Assembly: GCF_020686945.1 (NCBI RefSeq)
Contig: NZ_JAJEPR010000009.1
Location: 1-64,000 of the forward strand
Direction of reading: 5' to 3'
Origin: Limivivens faecihominis
GTDB taxonomy: Bacteria; Bacillota; Clostridia; Lachnospirales; Lachnospiraceae
Length of the DNA stretch: 64,000 nt
The notes beneath the pieces are model-generated. The model did not search any database and was not told the DNA's origin. It saw only the letters and a program-made list of their open reading frames with translations. The translations under genes were made by a program, and so were the position numbers. Below are positions 52,564-61,288 of this stretch, in pieces. The first letter of the stretch is position 1. Each line of letters begins with the position of its first letter.

Positions 52564-52594
52564 AAAAACAGCCGGGCTTTTTGGGCCCGGCTGC
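52564..52594 (-). terminator. Intrinsic terminator of the secreted protein gene at 52618
   Basis: CAGCCGGGC and GCCCGGCTG form a perfect 9-bp stem, with a T-run after it on the minus strand. Confidence 0.88.
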
Positions 52595-52617
52595 GATTGG
52601 TTCTTTTTTCAGTTTTT

Positions 52618-53355
52618 TTACTCAGCCTGAAGAACTTTGGTATCTACCATGGAAACACGGATGGTCTCGCCCTCAACGGTAATATCCATCTCTTTTGCCA
52701 GCTCATCAACGGGAACCAGTTCCAGATCAGATTCTGCTCCTGCTTCTGTTGTAAAATGCATCACAGAGCTGTTCTCGCCTTCGGTCTCTTCATAAGTACC
52801 TGCCAGAGTCTCGCTGGTTCCGTCCGGTTTCTTCTGATTGATTGCCAGAGCATTGTTCTCGGTATCAAAAACGAAGGTCAGCTGATTGCCGTCTGTATCA
52901 GTTCCGGCATAGATCATATAATTCTGAACATTCTCATCAGCCAGAGCAGTCTGGTCTACATAGGTCAGTTTGACTTCGCTGCCGGTGGGCTCGTAAGTGA
53001 GAACGGTCTCTGTCTCGGAAACATCCTCATAACCGAACACATAATCCTGTCCGTCCTCCTCATCTGCGATAGTGAAGGAACCTTCGTCAAAGCTGATCGG
53101 ACCGGTTACATAAGTGGTGTCTTCTCCCTGCGGTGTCAGAGAAACACAGCCTTTTGCATTCTCCGTGTTGATAGCGATGGTCCATACGATACCGTTATCG
53201 TCGGTTCCCTGCATCACCAGGATCGAGCTGGCAGCTTCGGTTTCCTCTTCTGCTACGGCTTCCGTTGCCGTTTCTTCCTCTGCATCATCCGCGAATGCAC
53301 ATACAGGGAATGCCATGGTTGCCGCCAGAATCAGTGCTAATAATTTTTTCTTCAT
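52618..53355 (-). CDS. Secreted acidic protein of unknown function
   Basis: A 245-residue exported protein with a clear signal peptide (MKKKLLALILAATMAFPVCAFA, cleaved before DD). No lipobox is seen, although a cysteine occurs inside the signal. The mature protein is strongly acidic, begins with a Glu/Ala/Thr-rich stretch (~25-45), and continues as a beta-rich domain with repeated YEPTG/YAGTDTDGN/TYEETEGE-type turns. No known domain is recognised; it resembles the small secreted beta proteins common in Lachnospiraceae. It is a single-gene transcript. Confidence 0.72.
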   Translation of the reverse strand: MKKKLLALILAATMAFPVCAFADDAEEETATEAVAEEETEAASSILVMQGTDDNGIVWTIAINTENAKGCVSLTPQGEDTTYVTGPISFDEGSFTIADEEDGQDYVFGYEDVSETETVLTYEPTGSEVKLTYVDQTALADENVQNYMIYAGTDTDGNQLTFVFDTENNALAINQKKPDGTSETLAGTYEETEGENSSVMHFTTEAGAESDLELVPVDELAKEMDITVEGETIRVSMVDTKVLQAE

Positions 53356-53485
53356 AATATTTTCTCCTTTGCGTTTTTTTCTTCATTTTATCTGAATTTT
53401 CTAAAAAATCAAGAGGTCAGGGACGAACGCAAAATTTGTGGAATGAATGCAGGGACTTTTTCTGGAAAACTGTTTCTGTTTTTAG

Positions 53486-53491
53486 TATAAT
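53486..53491 (+). promoter_or_regulatory. Candidate -10 element of the LytTR/GHKL operon
   Basis: TATAAT 42 bases before the start codon; the -35 region (TGGAAA, 17 bp upstream) is weak, so an activator may be needed. Confidence 0.4.
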
Positions 53492-53527
53492 AAAAAAGAA
53501 AAAACGACTTAACACGAGGTGATCCAT

Positions 53528-54265
53528 TTGAAAATTGCTATTGTAGATGATGACGCACAGGATACCAAACGGCTGGCCGCCTTTCTGGCTGAATGGTCCG
53601 AAGAACATCACCTGGACTTTTCTGTCACTGTTTTTCATAAAAGCTCGGATTTTTTAAAGGCTTTCGAGACAGCCCGCTATAGCCTGGTCTTCATGGATAT
53701 TTACATGGGACCGCCCAGCGGCATCGAGACAGCCATGAAGCTCCGGGAAAAAGACAGCCACGCGCTTCTTATTTTTCTTACCAGCAGTCCGGAACATATG
53801 TCCGACGCCTTTCGCTGCCACGCCTTCGACTATCTGGTCAAACCTTTCGATCTGGAGCAGATGAAAAAGACGATCCTGGACGCCCTGGCTTTCCTTCCAG
53901 AAAAAGAACAGTACCTGAATCTCTCTGTACGAAAACAGAACGTCCCCATTTTTTACTCCGATATCCGCTATGTTCTGGCCAGCTCCAACTACTGCATGGT
54001 CTATACAAAGGAAGAATACCGCTGCCGTACGTCCTTTTCCCAGCTTCAGAAACTCCTGGAAAATGACAGCCGTTTTCTGGTCGTCAACCGCGGCGTCCTG
54101 GTAAATCTGGACTATGTGCAGTCCATGGACGGGCTGACCTGTCTTATGAAAGATAAACGTACCTTTCCTCTCAATACCCGCAAACATGGGCAGCTGGAAC
54201 AGGCCCTCATCGAGCATCGTTTCCGCCGCCGAAAAGAAGAACTCCGAAGGAGGACCTGTATATGA
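53528..54265 (+). CDS. LytTR-family response regulator
   Basis: The 245-residue regulator has an N-terminal receiver domain (acidic IVDDDAQD, phosphoacceptor D57 in LVFMDIYMGPPSG, lysine in YLVKPFD) and a C-terminal LytTR DNA-binding domain (IRYVLASSNYCMVYT, RFLVVNRGVLVNLDYV, FPLNTRKHGQLEQAL). The TTG at 53528 is six bases after GAGGTG and gives MKIAIVDDD; a GTG three codons earlier overlaps the ribosome site. Overlaps the kinase gene by 4 bases. Targets are unknown; no peptide-pheromone gene is adjacent. Confidence 0.92.
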   Translation: MKIAIVDDDAQDTKRLAAFLAEWSEEHHLDFSVTVFHKSSDFLKAFETARYSLVFMDIYMGPPSGIETAMKLREKDSHALLIFLTSSPEHMSDAFRCHAFDYLVKPFDLEQMKKTILDALAFLPEKEQYLNLSVRKQNVPIFYSDIRYVLASSNYCMVYTKEEYRCRTSFSQLQKLLENDSRFLVVNRGVLVNLDYVQSMDGLTCLMKDKRTFPLNTRKHGQLEQALIEHRFRRRKEELRRRTCI

Positions 54266-55626
54266 ACTGGCATTATATCCTTTTCTCCGCTGCCGAGTAC
54301 AGTGTCATCCTTCCTGCTGCCCTCTTCTGCCTGATTCCGGTACAGGAACATCTTCGCACCCACCTCTCCCCGACTCTTTTTCTCGGGGCCGTTTCCGGTG
54401 GCATTGTCCTTGTCTGCCTTCTTCTCGGCACCTGGCAAAGCTTTCATCCTCAGCTGGAGTCCCACTATACTTCCATGCTCCCGGTCTTTGCAGTGGCCCT
54501 GCTTCTCTATTTCTGGTTTGTTCAGGTAGATAATATGAAGCTTTTTTATCTTTTCACCTGTGCGATAGCTCTCTTCTCCTTTTCAGGAATGGCCAATTAC
54601 ATAACAGAGGCTATGCTGAAACCCAATGATGATTATCTGGCTCCCTCCAGCCTCGGGCTCCCCGTCCAGTGGCTCTGTATTCTTCTGGGAATGACACTTT
54701 TTCTCTTTCTCTTTTCCAAACGTCTCACCTGGATCATCGACCATTTCCATGAACGATCCGTCTGGCGGACGGCCTGGCTTTTTCCCACAATCATTGCTGC
54801 CTGCAACATTTATATGGTACCGAAAGAATACTCCACCATGCATGTGGGCCGGATTTTTCAGATTTCCCTTTTTATTGAAGGAACCCTGCTGATCCTTTTC
54901 TTCCTGTTCCAGTCCCTTTTCCTGAAAACTGCCCACGCGGTTACGGAGCGGGCTGAGATGAAGCAGAAAAACCAGATGCTGGAGATGCAGGCCAGCCAGT
55001 ATGTCAGCCTTCAGTCCTATGTTACCCAGACCAGCCGTCTGCGTCACGACTTCCGTCACACGGTCCGGACCATCACGGCCCTGGCGGAGCAGAAGGAATA
55101 TGAGCGTCTCCTCCAATATCTGGCCGACTACAATCAGCAGATGAGCGACTCGGAAGCCGCCCGCTTCTGCTACTGTTCTCACCTTGCGGCCAACGCGGTT
55201 CTGGCCTATTACGGCGATATCGCAGCCAGGCAGCAGATCCCTTTCCATTGTGAAGCGGATCTGCCCGCTTCCCTGACAGTCTCCGACGTGGATCTCTGCG
55301 TAATCCTGGGGAATCTCATGGAAAATGCCATCCAGGGTTCTCTTACGATCCCCGCCGCCGAACGCTACATCCACCTTTCCATGGATACAGAAGATCCCGG
55401 AGAGCTCTACATTCTTCTCACAAACCGGTTCGACGGCTTCATCCAGGAGAGGGACGGCCGGATTCTCTCCTCCCGGGAAAAGGGTCACGGCATCGGACTT
55501 TCCTCAATCCGGGCTACCGCAGAAAAATATCACGGTCTGGCCCGCTTTGAATATCATGAGCAGGAATTTTCCGCCAGCATCATGCTGAAACTTGCCCCGC
55601 CTGCCGCCGATCCGGCGAAACTTTAA
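54262..55626 (+). CDS. GHKL-type sensor histidine kinase (AgrC/VirS-like)
   Basis: A 454-residue membrane kinase. About six or seven hydrophobic helices fill the first ~215 residues, followed by a coiled-coil (TERAEMKQKNQMLEMQASQ), the phosphorylation site RLRHDFRHT, and a GHKL ATPase with N box NLMENAIQGS and G box (EKGHGIGLSSIRATAEKYHG). No extracellular sensor domain is present, so the signal is probably sensed within the membrane, as for small peptides or hydrophobic compounds. Partner of the LytTR regulator just upstream. Confidence 0.9.
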   Translation: MNWHYILFSAAEYSVILPAALFCLIPVQEHLRTHLSPTLFLGAVSGGIVLVCLLLGTWQSFHPQLESHYTSMLPVFAVALLLYFWFVQVDNMKLFYLFTCAIALFSFSGMANYITEAMLKPNDDYLAPSSLGLPVQWLCILLGMTLFLFLFSKRLTWIIDHFHERSVWRTAWLFPTIIAACNIYMVPKEYSTMHVGRIFQISLFIEGTLLILFFLFQSLFLKTAHAVTERAEMKQKNQMLEMQASQYVSLQSYVTQTSRLRHDFRHTVRTITALAEQKEYERLLQYLADYNQQMSDSEAARFCYCSHLAANAVLAYYGDIAARQQIPFHCEADLPASLTVSDVDLCVILGNLMENAIQGSLTIPAAERYIHLSMDTEDPGELYILLTNRFDGFIQERDGRILSSREKGHGIGLSSIRATAEKYHGLARFEYHEQEFSASIMLKLAPPAADPAKL

Positions 55627-55662
55627 CTTGACACTGTATCAAAGCAGGCGTAAACTTAAAAC

Positions 55663-55825
55663 AATCGTTCGTAACTGTTCAGTACCTTCGCAGTTACGAG
55701 CAAAAATCCAATAAAAATCGCCTTCGGCGATGGGATTTTTGCATGAAGCTCTCGGGATTTTGGCATATTCATGCCAAAACGCCTCGCGGAATAGTGGATA
55801 CTGAATAGTTATAATCATTCTTATA
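55663..55825. repeat. Long copy of a dispersed repeat with inverted ends, before ilvE
   Basis: The element starts with CGTTCGTAACTGTTCAGTA and ends with TACTGAATAGTTATAATC, imperfect inverted copies. Inside are two hairpins: AAAAATCC/GGATTTTT enclosing ATCGCC-TTC-GGCGAT, which has the form of a plus-strand terminator for the kinase gene, and TTTTGGCAT/ATGCCAAAA. The right end lies just before the ilvE GAGGAGG site and contains TATAAT (55810-55815). A shortened relative sits at 44819-44880. Confidence 0.65.
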
Positions 55826-55847
55826 TACATACGAGGAGGAATCTGCA

Positions 55848-56873
55848 ATGGAAAAGAAAAACATTGACTGGGCAAACTTAGGTTTCGGTTATCATGAGAC
55901 CGATAAACGGTTTGTCGCAAACTATAAAAACGGAAACTGGGATGAGGGTACTCTTACCTCCGATGACAAAGTAGTCATCAGCGAGTGTGCCGGCGTTCTT
56001 CAGTATGCACAGACCTGCTTCGAGGGTATGAAAGCATACACCACAGAGGATGGCCACATCGTAATCTTCCGCCCGGATCTGAACGGTGCGCGTATGGAGG
56101 ATTCCTGCCGCCGTCTGGAGATGCCCGTATTCCCGAAAGAGCGTTTTGTTGACGCAGTCGTACAGACCGTCAAGGCAAATGCCGCTTATGTTCCGCCCTT
56201 CGGCTCCGGAGCAACCTTATACATCCGTCCGTATATGTTCGGAAGCAGCGCTGTCATCGGTGTAAAACCCGCTGAGGAATATCAGTTCCGCGTATTCACC
56301 ACCCCGGTTGGCCCGTACTTCAAAGGCGGTGCAAAACCCATCACCATCCGCGTTTCCGATTATGACCGTGCAGCACCTCACGGAACCGGTCACATCAAGG
56401 CAGGCCTGAACTATGCTATGAGCCTTTATCCCATCATGGAGGCACATCGCCAGGGCTTCGATGAGAACATGTACCTGGATGCTGCTACCAGAACCAAGGT
56501 CGAGGAGACCGGCGGAGCAAACTTCATCTTCGTCACCAAAGACGGCAAAGTCGTTACTCCGAAGTCTGACAGCATTCTTCCTTCCATTACCCGTCGTTCT
56601 CTTGTCGCTGTAGCGAAAGATTATCTCGGACTTGAGGTCGAGGAAAGAGAAGTATGCTTCGACGAAGTCAAAGATTTCGCAGAGTGCGGTCTCTGCGGTA
56701 CCGCAGCCGTTATCTCTCCGGTTGGAAAGATCAACGACCACGGCAAAGAGATCTGCTTCCCCAGCGGAATGGAGAAAATGGGACCTGTTACCCAGAAACT
56801 TTACGAAACACTCACCGGCATCCAGATGGGCCGCATTCAGGCTCCGGAAGGCTGGATCAAAGTTGTAGAGTAA
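55848..56873 (+). CDS. ilvE: Branched-chain amino acid aminotransferase
   Basis: Final transamination in leucine, isoleucine and valine synthesis, and the first in their breakdown. The 341-residue fold-type IV PLP enzyme shows GVLQYAQTCFEGMKAY, RPDLNGARMEDSCRRL, YIRPYMFGSS, the PLP lysine in GTGHIKAGLNYAMS, and CGTAAVISPVGKI near the C-terminus. The ATG has GAGGAGG in front. Single-gene transcript flanked by a repeat element upstream and a bidirectional terminator downstream. Confidence 0.96.
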   Translation: MEKKNIDWANLGFGYHETDKRFVANYKNGNWDEGTLTSDDKVVISECAGVLQYAQTCFEGMKAYTTEDGHIVIFRPDLNGARMEDSCRRLEMPVFPKERFVDAVVQTVKANAAYVPPFGSGATLYIRPYMFGSSAVIGVKPAEEYQFRVFTTPVGPYFKGGAKPITIRVSDYDRAAPHGTGHIKAGLNYAMSLYPIMEAHRQGFDENMYLDAATRTKVEETGGANFIFVTKDGKVVTPKSDSILPSITRRSLVAVAKDYLGLEVEEREVCFDEVKDFAECGLCGTAAVISPVGKINDHGKEICFPSGMEKMGPVTQKLYETLTGIQMGRIQAPEGWIKVVE

Positions 56874-56885
56874 AAAACCGCATAG

Positions 56886-56922
56886 AAAAACGGCAGTCAC
56901 ATCAACGTGGCTGCCATTTTTT
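56886..56922. terminator. Bidirectional terminator between ilvE and folA
   Basis: GGCAGTCAC pairs with GTGGCTGCC (one G-T pair); T-run on the plus side and A-run on the other serve both convergent genes. Confidence 0.87.
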
Positions 56923-56930
56923 ATACCTTT

Positions 56931-57422
56931 TTATGACTTTTTTCTCTCATAGCGGACGAAGGTATATTCCAGATCAAAATAGGTCTGTTCGTCACTCTCT
57001 GCCGTGATCTTCCACTCCGGTTTCTGATCCAGATCCGGGAAATAAGTATCTGCCTCATAGGCCTGGTCGATTCTGGTCACATGAACCACATCACAATAGG
57101 GAAGAAGCTGCTCGTAAATGCTCTGGCCTCCCATGACGAAAGCCTCGTCTTTTTCCTCTCCCAGCTCCTCAAAAAGCTCCTTCAGGCTGTGTACCACAGT
57201 CACCCCTTTCGGATGAAACTCCGGGTTCGTCGTCAGAACGATGTTTTTCCGAAGATCCAGGGGCAGGCCTCCCGGAAGACTCTCGAACGTCTTCCTTCCC
57301 ATGACCACGGGATGGCCGAGGGTCATATTGCGGAAAGTTTTCTGATCCGCCGGAATCACTACCAGAAGAGAATTGTCTTTTCCGATCGCCCAGTTTTTAT
57401 CTGCTGCAACAATCATATTCAT
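56931..57422 (-). CDS. folA: Dihydrofolate reductase
   Basis: Reduces dihydrofolate to tetrahydrofolate with NADPH; target of trimethoprim. The 163 residues contain IVAADKNWAIGKDN, the active-site aspartate in IPADQKTF, VVMGRKTFESLPGG, and AFVMGGQSIYEQLLPYCD. The usual LPWHLPAD reads LLVVIPAD here, so the conserved Trp-His are replaced. This is seen in some clostridial DHFRs and may alter trimethoprim binding, which is inference only. Single gene between ilvE and the LacI regulator. Confidence 0.94.
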   Translation of the reverse strand: MNMIVAADKNWAIGKDNSLLVVIPADQKTFRNMTLGHPVVMGRKTFESLPGGLPLDLRKNIVLTTNPEFHPKGVTVVHSLKELFEELGEEKDEAFVMGGQSIYEQLLPYCDVVHVTRIDQAYEADTYFPDLDQKPEWKITAESDEQTYFDLEYTFVRYERKKS

Positions 57423-57458
57423 ATGTTTTCACCTCTTTGAGGCAGTATACACGGTTTC

Positions 57459-58478
57459 TCACGGATTTTCAATGAGATTTTTTATCGACTTTCCTTTTTC
57501 CAGCACAACGGGAACACACTGGCTCTCCACACCGGTGGTCTTCGGCTTCTCGATGAGAGCCACCAGCTTCCTCACAGTCCTTTTTCCGATCTGCTCCGTA
57601 TCCTGACGGACCGTGGTGAGCCTGGGCTTCACGACCTCGCTCATGGGAATCCCGTCATAACCTGCCACTGAAATATCATCCGGAATCGAAAGTCCCGCCT
57701 CCTCGATGGCTCCCATACCGCCGATGCAGGCGTAATCATCGGTGTAAATGATACAGGTCGGCGGATTTTTCAGCCGGAGAAGCTTCTTTGTGGCCTTGGC
57801 AGCCGCTACAGGATCTGTATACTCGCCCTGCACAACGCAATCCTCCTCCACCGGAATGCCGTGCCGCTCCATACTCCGGTAAAAATTGACCATACGCTCT
57901 TTCGTAACGGCGGAATCTCTTCCATGAATATAGGCAATTTTCCGATGTCCCATGGAAATAATATACTCCATCAGCTCCGTGATCCCTTCTGCATTATCCG
58001 ATACCACAGAAGCCGCATTGCTGAAAATGTGGTCGATCGTCACCACCGGCAGACCGCTGCTGATAAGCTCGATCACCTCCGGTTTGCTGAAATCCACGCA
58101 GGCCACCACCACACCGTCCACACCACGGTAACGGCAATGCTCCACATAAGACATGTTTTCCTTTCCCAGTCTCTGGCCGATGAAAGTGATATCATATCCC
58201 AGAGCCTCCGCTTCGGATTTCAGGCTCTCCAGTACTCTCGAAAAAAAAGGATGGGTCAGGGCACTGTTTTTATCATCCACACAGAGGACGCCGATGTTAT
58301 AGCTCCGGTGTGTCTTCAGCGCTCTGGCTGCCAGATTCGGAAAATATCCCATCTCCTTTGCCTTCTCCTTCACCAGCTGTTTCGTCTCCTCACTGATGTC
58401 CGGAAGATCATTCAAAGCTTTGCTTACCGTTGCGGTCGATACCCCAAGTTCTCTGGCTATATCCTTTAAAGATGCCAT
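57459..58478 (-). CDS. LacI-family transcriptional regulator
   Basis: A 339-residue LacI/GalR regulator: N-terminal helix-turn-helix (ASLKDIARELGVSTATVSKALND), hinge helix (PNLAARALKTH), and a periplasmic-binding-protein-like sugar domain (YNIGVLCVDD, GVDGVVVACVDF, CIIYTDDYACIGG, SVAGYDGIPMSEVVKPRLTTV). The ATG at 58478 after GGGTGA is preferred over one 19 codons upstream. It is divergent from cellobiose phosphorylase and two matching operator-like sites flank the shared region, so it most likely controls itself and that gene in response to cellobiose or a derived sugar phosphate. Confidence 0.92.
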   Translation of the reverse strand: MASLKDIARELGVSTATVSKALNDLPDISEETKQLVKEKAKEMGYFPNLAARALKTHRSYNIGVLCVDDKNSALTHPFFSRVLESLKSEAEALGYDITFIGQRLGKENMSYVEHCRYRGVDGVVVACVDFSKPEVIELISSGLPVVTIDHIFSNAASVVSDNAEGITELMEYIISMGHRKIAYIHGRDSAVTKERMVNFYRSMERHGIPVEEDCVVQGEYTDPVAAAKATKKLLRLKNPPTCIIYTDDYACIGGMGAIEEAGLSIPDDISVAGYDGIPMSEVVKPRLTTVRQDTEQIGKRTVRKLVALIEKPKTTGVESQCVPVVLEKGKSIKNLIENP

Positions 58479-58498
58479 TTCATCACCCGCCTTCTTTC

Positions 58499-58511
58499 TT
58501 AAACGTTTTCG
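58499..58511. promoter_or_regulatory. Candidate LacI operator, regulator side
   Basis: TTAAACGTTTTCG lies just upstream of the lacI-type gene and matches the site at 58656-58668 at 12 of 13 positions. A LacI-type central CG is present. Confidence 0.5.
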
Positions 58512-58611
58512 TATATATCTTATCGCGTTTTCCATTTTTGTGCAAGTTCTGATTTATACACAAAATCCATTGTCTATTTTTGTGAATTTTTCCGTTTTTT
58601 TCTTTGTCTGC

Positions 58612-58668
58612 TTGCATATTTTCCCTAAATCCACTATACTTGAAAATAAGATACCTTAATCGTTTTCG
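58612..58668 (+). promoter_or_regulatory. Promoter and candidate operator of cellobiose phosphorylase
   Basis: TTGCAT (58612-58617), 17-bp spacer, TATACT (58635-58640). Downstream, at about +10, TTAATCGTTTTCG (58656-58668) repeats the site near the regulator gene, placed to block elongation when bound. Confidence 0.6.
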
Positions 58669-58691
58669 GAAACAGAAAGGAGATTAAAAAC

Positions 58692-61124
58692 ATGCAATTT
58701 GGACATTTTGACGATACAAATAAAGAATATGTCATCCAGACCCCGAAAACGCCCCTTCCCTGGATCAATTATCTGGGAATGGATGGCTTCTTTTCTTTGG
58801 TTTCCAATACTTCCGGAGGATACAGCTTTTATAAAGACGCCAAGCTGCTCCGCCTGACCCGTTACCGCTACAATTCCGTGCCGCTGGACAGCAACGGCCA
58901 CTATTTCTATATCAAGGACGGCGATACCGTCTGGAACCCCGGTTGGCAGCCCACGAAAACCGAGCTGGACTCCTATGAGTGCCGCCACGGCCTGGGCTAT
59001 ACCCATTTTTCCTCTGAGAAAAATGGTCTGAAAGCAGAGGATCTGGTCTTTGTTCCCGTAAAGGACAGCTGTGAGATCAGCCGTGTGACGCTGACCAATG
59101 ATTCCGACCAGGAAAAACAGATTTCTCTTTTCTCCTATGTGGAATTCTGTCTCTGGAACGCCATGGACGATATGACCAACTACCAAAGAAACTTAAGTAT
59201 CGGCGAGGTGGAAATCCACGGCTCCACCATTTACCATAAGACCGAGTACAGAGAGCGCCGTAATCACTATGCAATCTATCACGTCAATGCTCCGGTGGAC
59301 GGTTTTGATACGGACCGCGATTCCTTCTTAGGCATCTACAACGGCGCTGACAAACCGGATGTTGTCCTGGCCGGCGAATCCAAAAATTCCGTAGCCAGCG
59401 GCTGGTATCCCATCGGTTCCCATCACCTGAAAGTCACCCTGAAACCCGGCGAGAGCAAGACTTACATCTTCCTTCTCGGCTATGTGGAAAATCCCAAGGA
59501 TGACAAATGGGAGTCTCTGGGCGTTGTAAGAAAAGCTCCGGCCCTTGCCATGATCGACCGCTACGACACCACAGCAAAAGTGAACGCCGCTTTTGAGGAG
59601 CTGAAAAAATACTGGACCGAGCTTCTCGCCCGTTTCACCGTACATAGTCCGGACGAGAAACTCAACCGCATGGTCAATATCTGGAACCAGTACCAGTGCA
59701 TGGTTACGTTCAACATGTCCCGTTCCGCTTCCTACTATGAATCCGGAATCGGCCGCGGCATGGGCTTCCGTGATTCCTGTCAGGACCTCTTAGGTTTCCT
59801 CCATCTGATCCCTGACAAAGCCAGAGAAAGAATCCTGGATATCGCAGCCACCCAGTTTCCGGACGGCAGCGCTTACCACCAGTATCAGCCTCTTACCAAA
59901 AAAGGAAATCTCGATATCGGAAGCGGCTTCAACGACGATCCCTTATGGCTCATCGCTGCAGCTTCCGCCTATGTAAGAGAGACCGGAGACACCTCTCTCC
60001 TCTCCGAAAATGTTCCCTTCGATAATAAAGAAGAACTGGCAGCTCCTCTGATGGAACATCTGAGACGTTCCTTCGATTATACGCTGGAGCATCTCGGACC
60101 TCACGGCCTGCCTCTCATCGGCCGCGCCGACTGGAACGACTGCCTGAACCTGAACTGCTTCTCCGACACACCGGGAGAATCCTTCCAGACCTGTGCCAAC
60201 TATGAAAGCCACAAGGCAGAATCCGTCTTCATCGCAGGCATGTTTGTCAAATATGCGAAAGAATACGGCGATCTCTGCGAGCTTCTGGGCAACACAGCAG
60301 AGAAAGGCCGGGCCTACAAGGCTTCCGAAACCATGGAGCAGACTATCCTCACCGCAGGCTGGGACGGCGAATGGTTCCTTCGTGCCTATGACGCTTTTGG
60401 TGAAAAGATCGGTTCCAAAGAATGTGAGGAAGGCCAGATCTTCATCGAACCCCAGGGCTTCTGCGTACTGGCCGGCGTCGGCGTAAAAGAAGGCTATGCC
60501 GAGAAGGCCATGGCTTCCGTAAAAGAGCGCCTCGATACCAAATACGGCGTTGCCCTTCAGCAGCCGCCTTACGCCACCTATCACCTCAACCTTGGCGAAA
60601 TCTCCTCCTATCCGCCCGGATACAAAGAGAATGCCGGTATCTTCTGCCACAACAACCCCTGGATCTCCATCGGCGAGACCGTCATCGGCCACGGCGACCG
60701 GGCCTTTGAAGTATACAAAAAGACCTGCCCGGCCTACATCGAAAACATCAGTGAGATTCACCGGACAGAGCCCTACGTTTACTCCCAGATGGTAGCCGGA
60801 AAGGATGCCAGGAACTTCGGCGAAGCCAAAAACAGCTGGCTCACCGGTACCGCCGCCTGGACCTTCGTAAATGTTTCCCAGCATATCCTGGGCATCTACC
60901 CCACGCTGAACGGCCTGTCCGTAGATCCCTGCCTCCCCTCTGACATAGAAGGCTTCACCGCCACCCGCCAGTACAGAGGCGCCACCTACGATATCAAAGT
61001 TACCAACGAGGACCACGCCCAGAAAGGTATCAAAGCTTTCCTCGTGGACGGAAAGCCCATCGAAGGCCATGTGATCCCCTACGATCCCGATAAGAAACAC
61101 TACCAGGTCGAGATCATCATGTAA
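58692..61124 (+). CDS. Cellobiose phosphorylase (GH94)
   Basis: Cytoplasmic enzyme that splits cellobiose with phosphate into glucose 1-phosphate and glucose, saving ATP. The 810 residues start with MQFGHFDDTNKEYVI and PWINYLG, then ISNT-type SGGYSFYKDA, YECRHGLGYT and the FCLWNAMDDMTNYQRN segment, all close to clostridial cellobiose phosphorylase. The catalytic aspartate lies in GRADWNDCLNL in the (alpha/alpha)6 barrel, with GIGRGMGFRDSCQD before it. GAAAGGAG precedes the ATG. No signal peptide, so cellobiose must be imported, probably by the neighbouring ABC system. Confidence 0.95.
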   Translation: MQFGHFDDTNKEYVIQTPKTPLPWINYLGMDGFFSLVSNTSGGYSFYKDAKLLRLTRYRYNSVPLDSNGHYFYIKDGDTVWNPGWQPTKTELDSYECRHGLGYTHFSSEKNGLKAEDLVFVPVKDSCEISRVTLTNDSDQEKQISLFSYVEFCLWNAMDDMTNYQRNLSIGEVEIHGSTIYHKTEYRERRNHYAIYHVNAPVDGFDTDRDSFLGIYNGADKPDVVLAGESKNSVASGWYPIGSHHLKVTLKPGESKTYIFLLGYVENPKDDKWESLGVVRKAPALAMIDRYDTTAKVNAAFEELKKYWTELLARFTVHSPDEKLNRMVNIWNQYQCMVTFNMSRSASYYESGIGRGMGFRDSCQDLLGFLHLIPDKARERILDIAATQFPDGSAYHQYQPLTKKGNLDIGSGFNDDPLWLIAAASAYVRETGDTSLLSENVPFDNKEELAAPLMEHLRRSFDYTLEHLGPHGLPLIGRADWNDCLNLNCFSDTPGESFQTCANYESHKAESVFIAGMFVKYAKEYGDLCELLGNTAEKGRAYKASETMEQTILTAGWDGEWFLRAYDAFGEKIGSKECEEGQIFIEPQGFCVLAGVGVKEGYAEKAMASVKERLDTKYGVALQQPPYATYHLNLGEISSYPPGYKENAGIFCHNNPWISIGETVIGHGDRAFEVYKKTCPAYIENISEIHRTEPYVYSQMVAGKDARNFGEAKNSWLTGTAAWTFVNVSQHILGIYPTLNGLSVDPCLPSDIEGFTATRQYRGATYDIKVTNEDHAQKGIKAFLVDGKPIEGHVIPYDPDKKHYQVEIIM

Positions 61125-61145
61125 GCCAACATCCTCTCAATCGAA

Positions 61146-61184
61146 TCCCCCGCCGGAGCTAACCATTCCGGCGGGGGATTTTTT
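61146..61184 (+). terminator. Intrinsic terminator of cellobiose phosphorylase
   Basis: A perfect 12-bp stem (TCCCCCGCCGGA and its complement) with a 9-base loop and six T. Confidence 0.93.
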
Positions 61185-61201
61185 ATAGTTTACTCTCTAT
61201 T

Positions 61202-61253
61202 AAAAATACCTCTCTCAGGAAAACAGTTCTTATCTTTTTCCTGAGAGAGGTAT
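61202..61253 (-). terminator. Intrinsic terminator of the sugar ABC transporter operon
   Basis: A 17-bp inverted repeat (ATACCTCTCTCAGGAAA and its complement) with a T-run on the minus strand, 36 bases past the last permease gene. Confidence 0.9.
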
Positions 61254-61288
61254 CATAATTTGGAGGAACTTATTTTTTTATTCTGTTA

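Noticed and set aside
59943..61100. 385-codon minus-strand frame over cellobiose phosphorylase
   Set aside because: Shadow of a GH94 gene with strong motif support on the plus strand.
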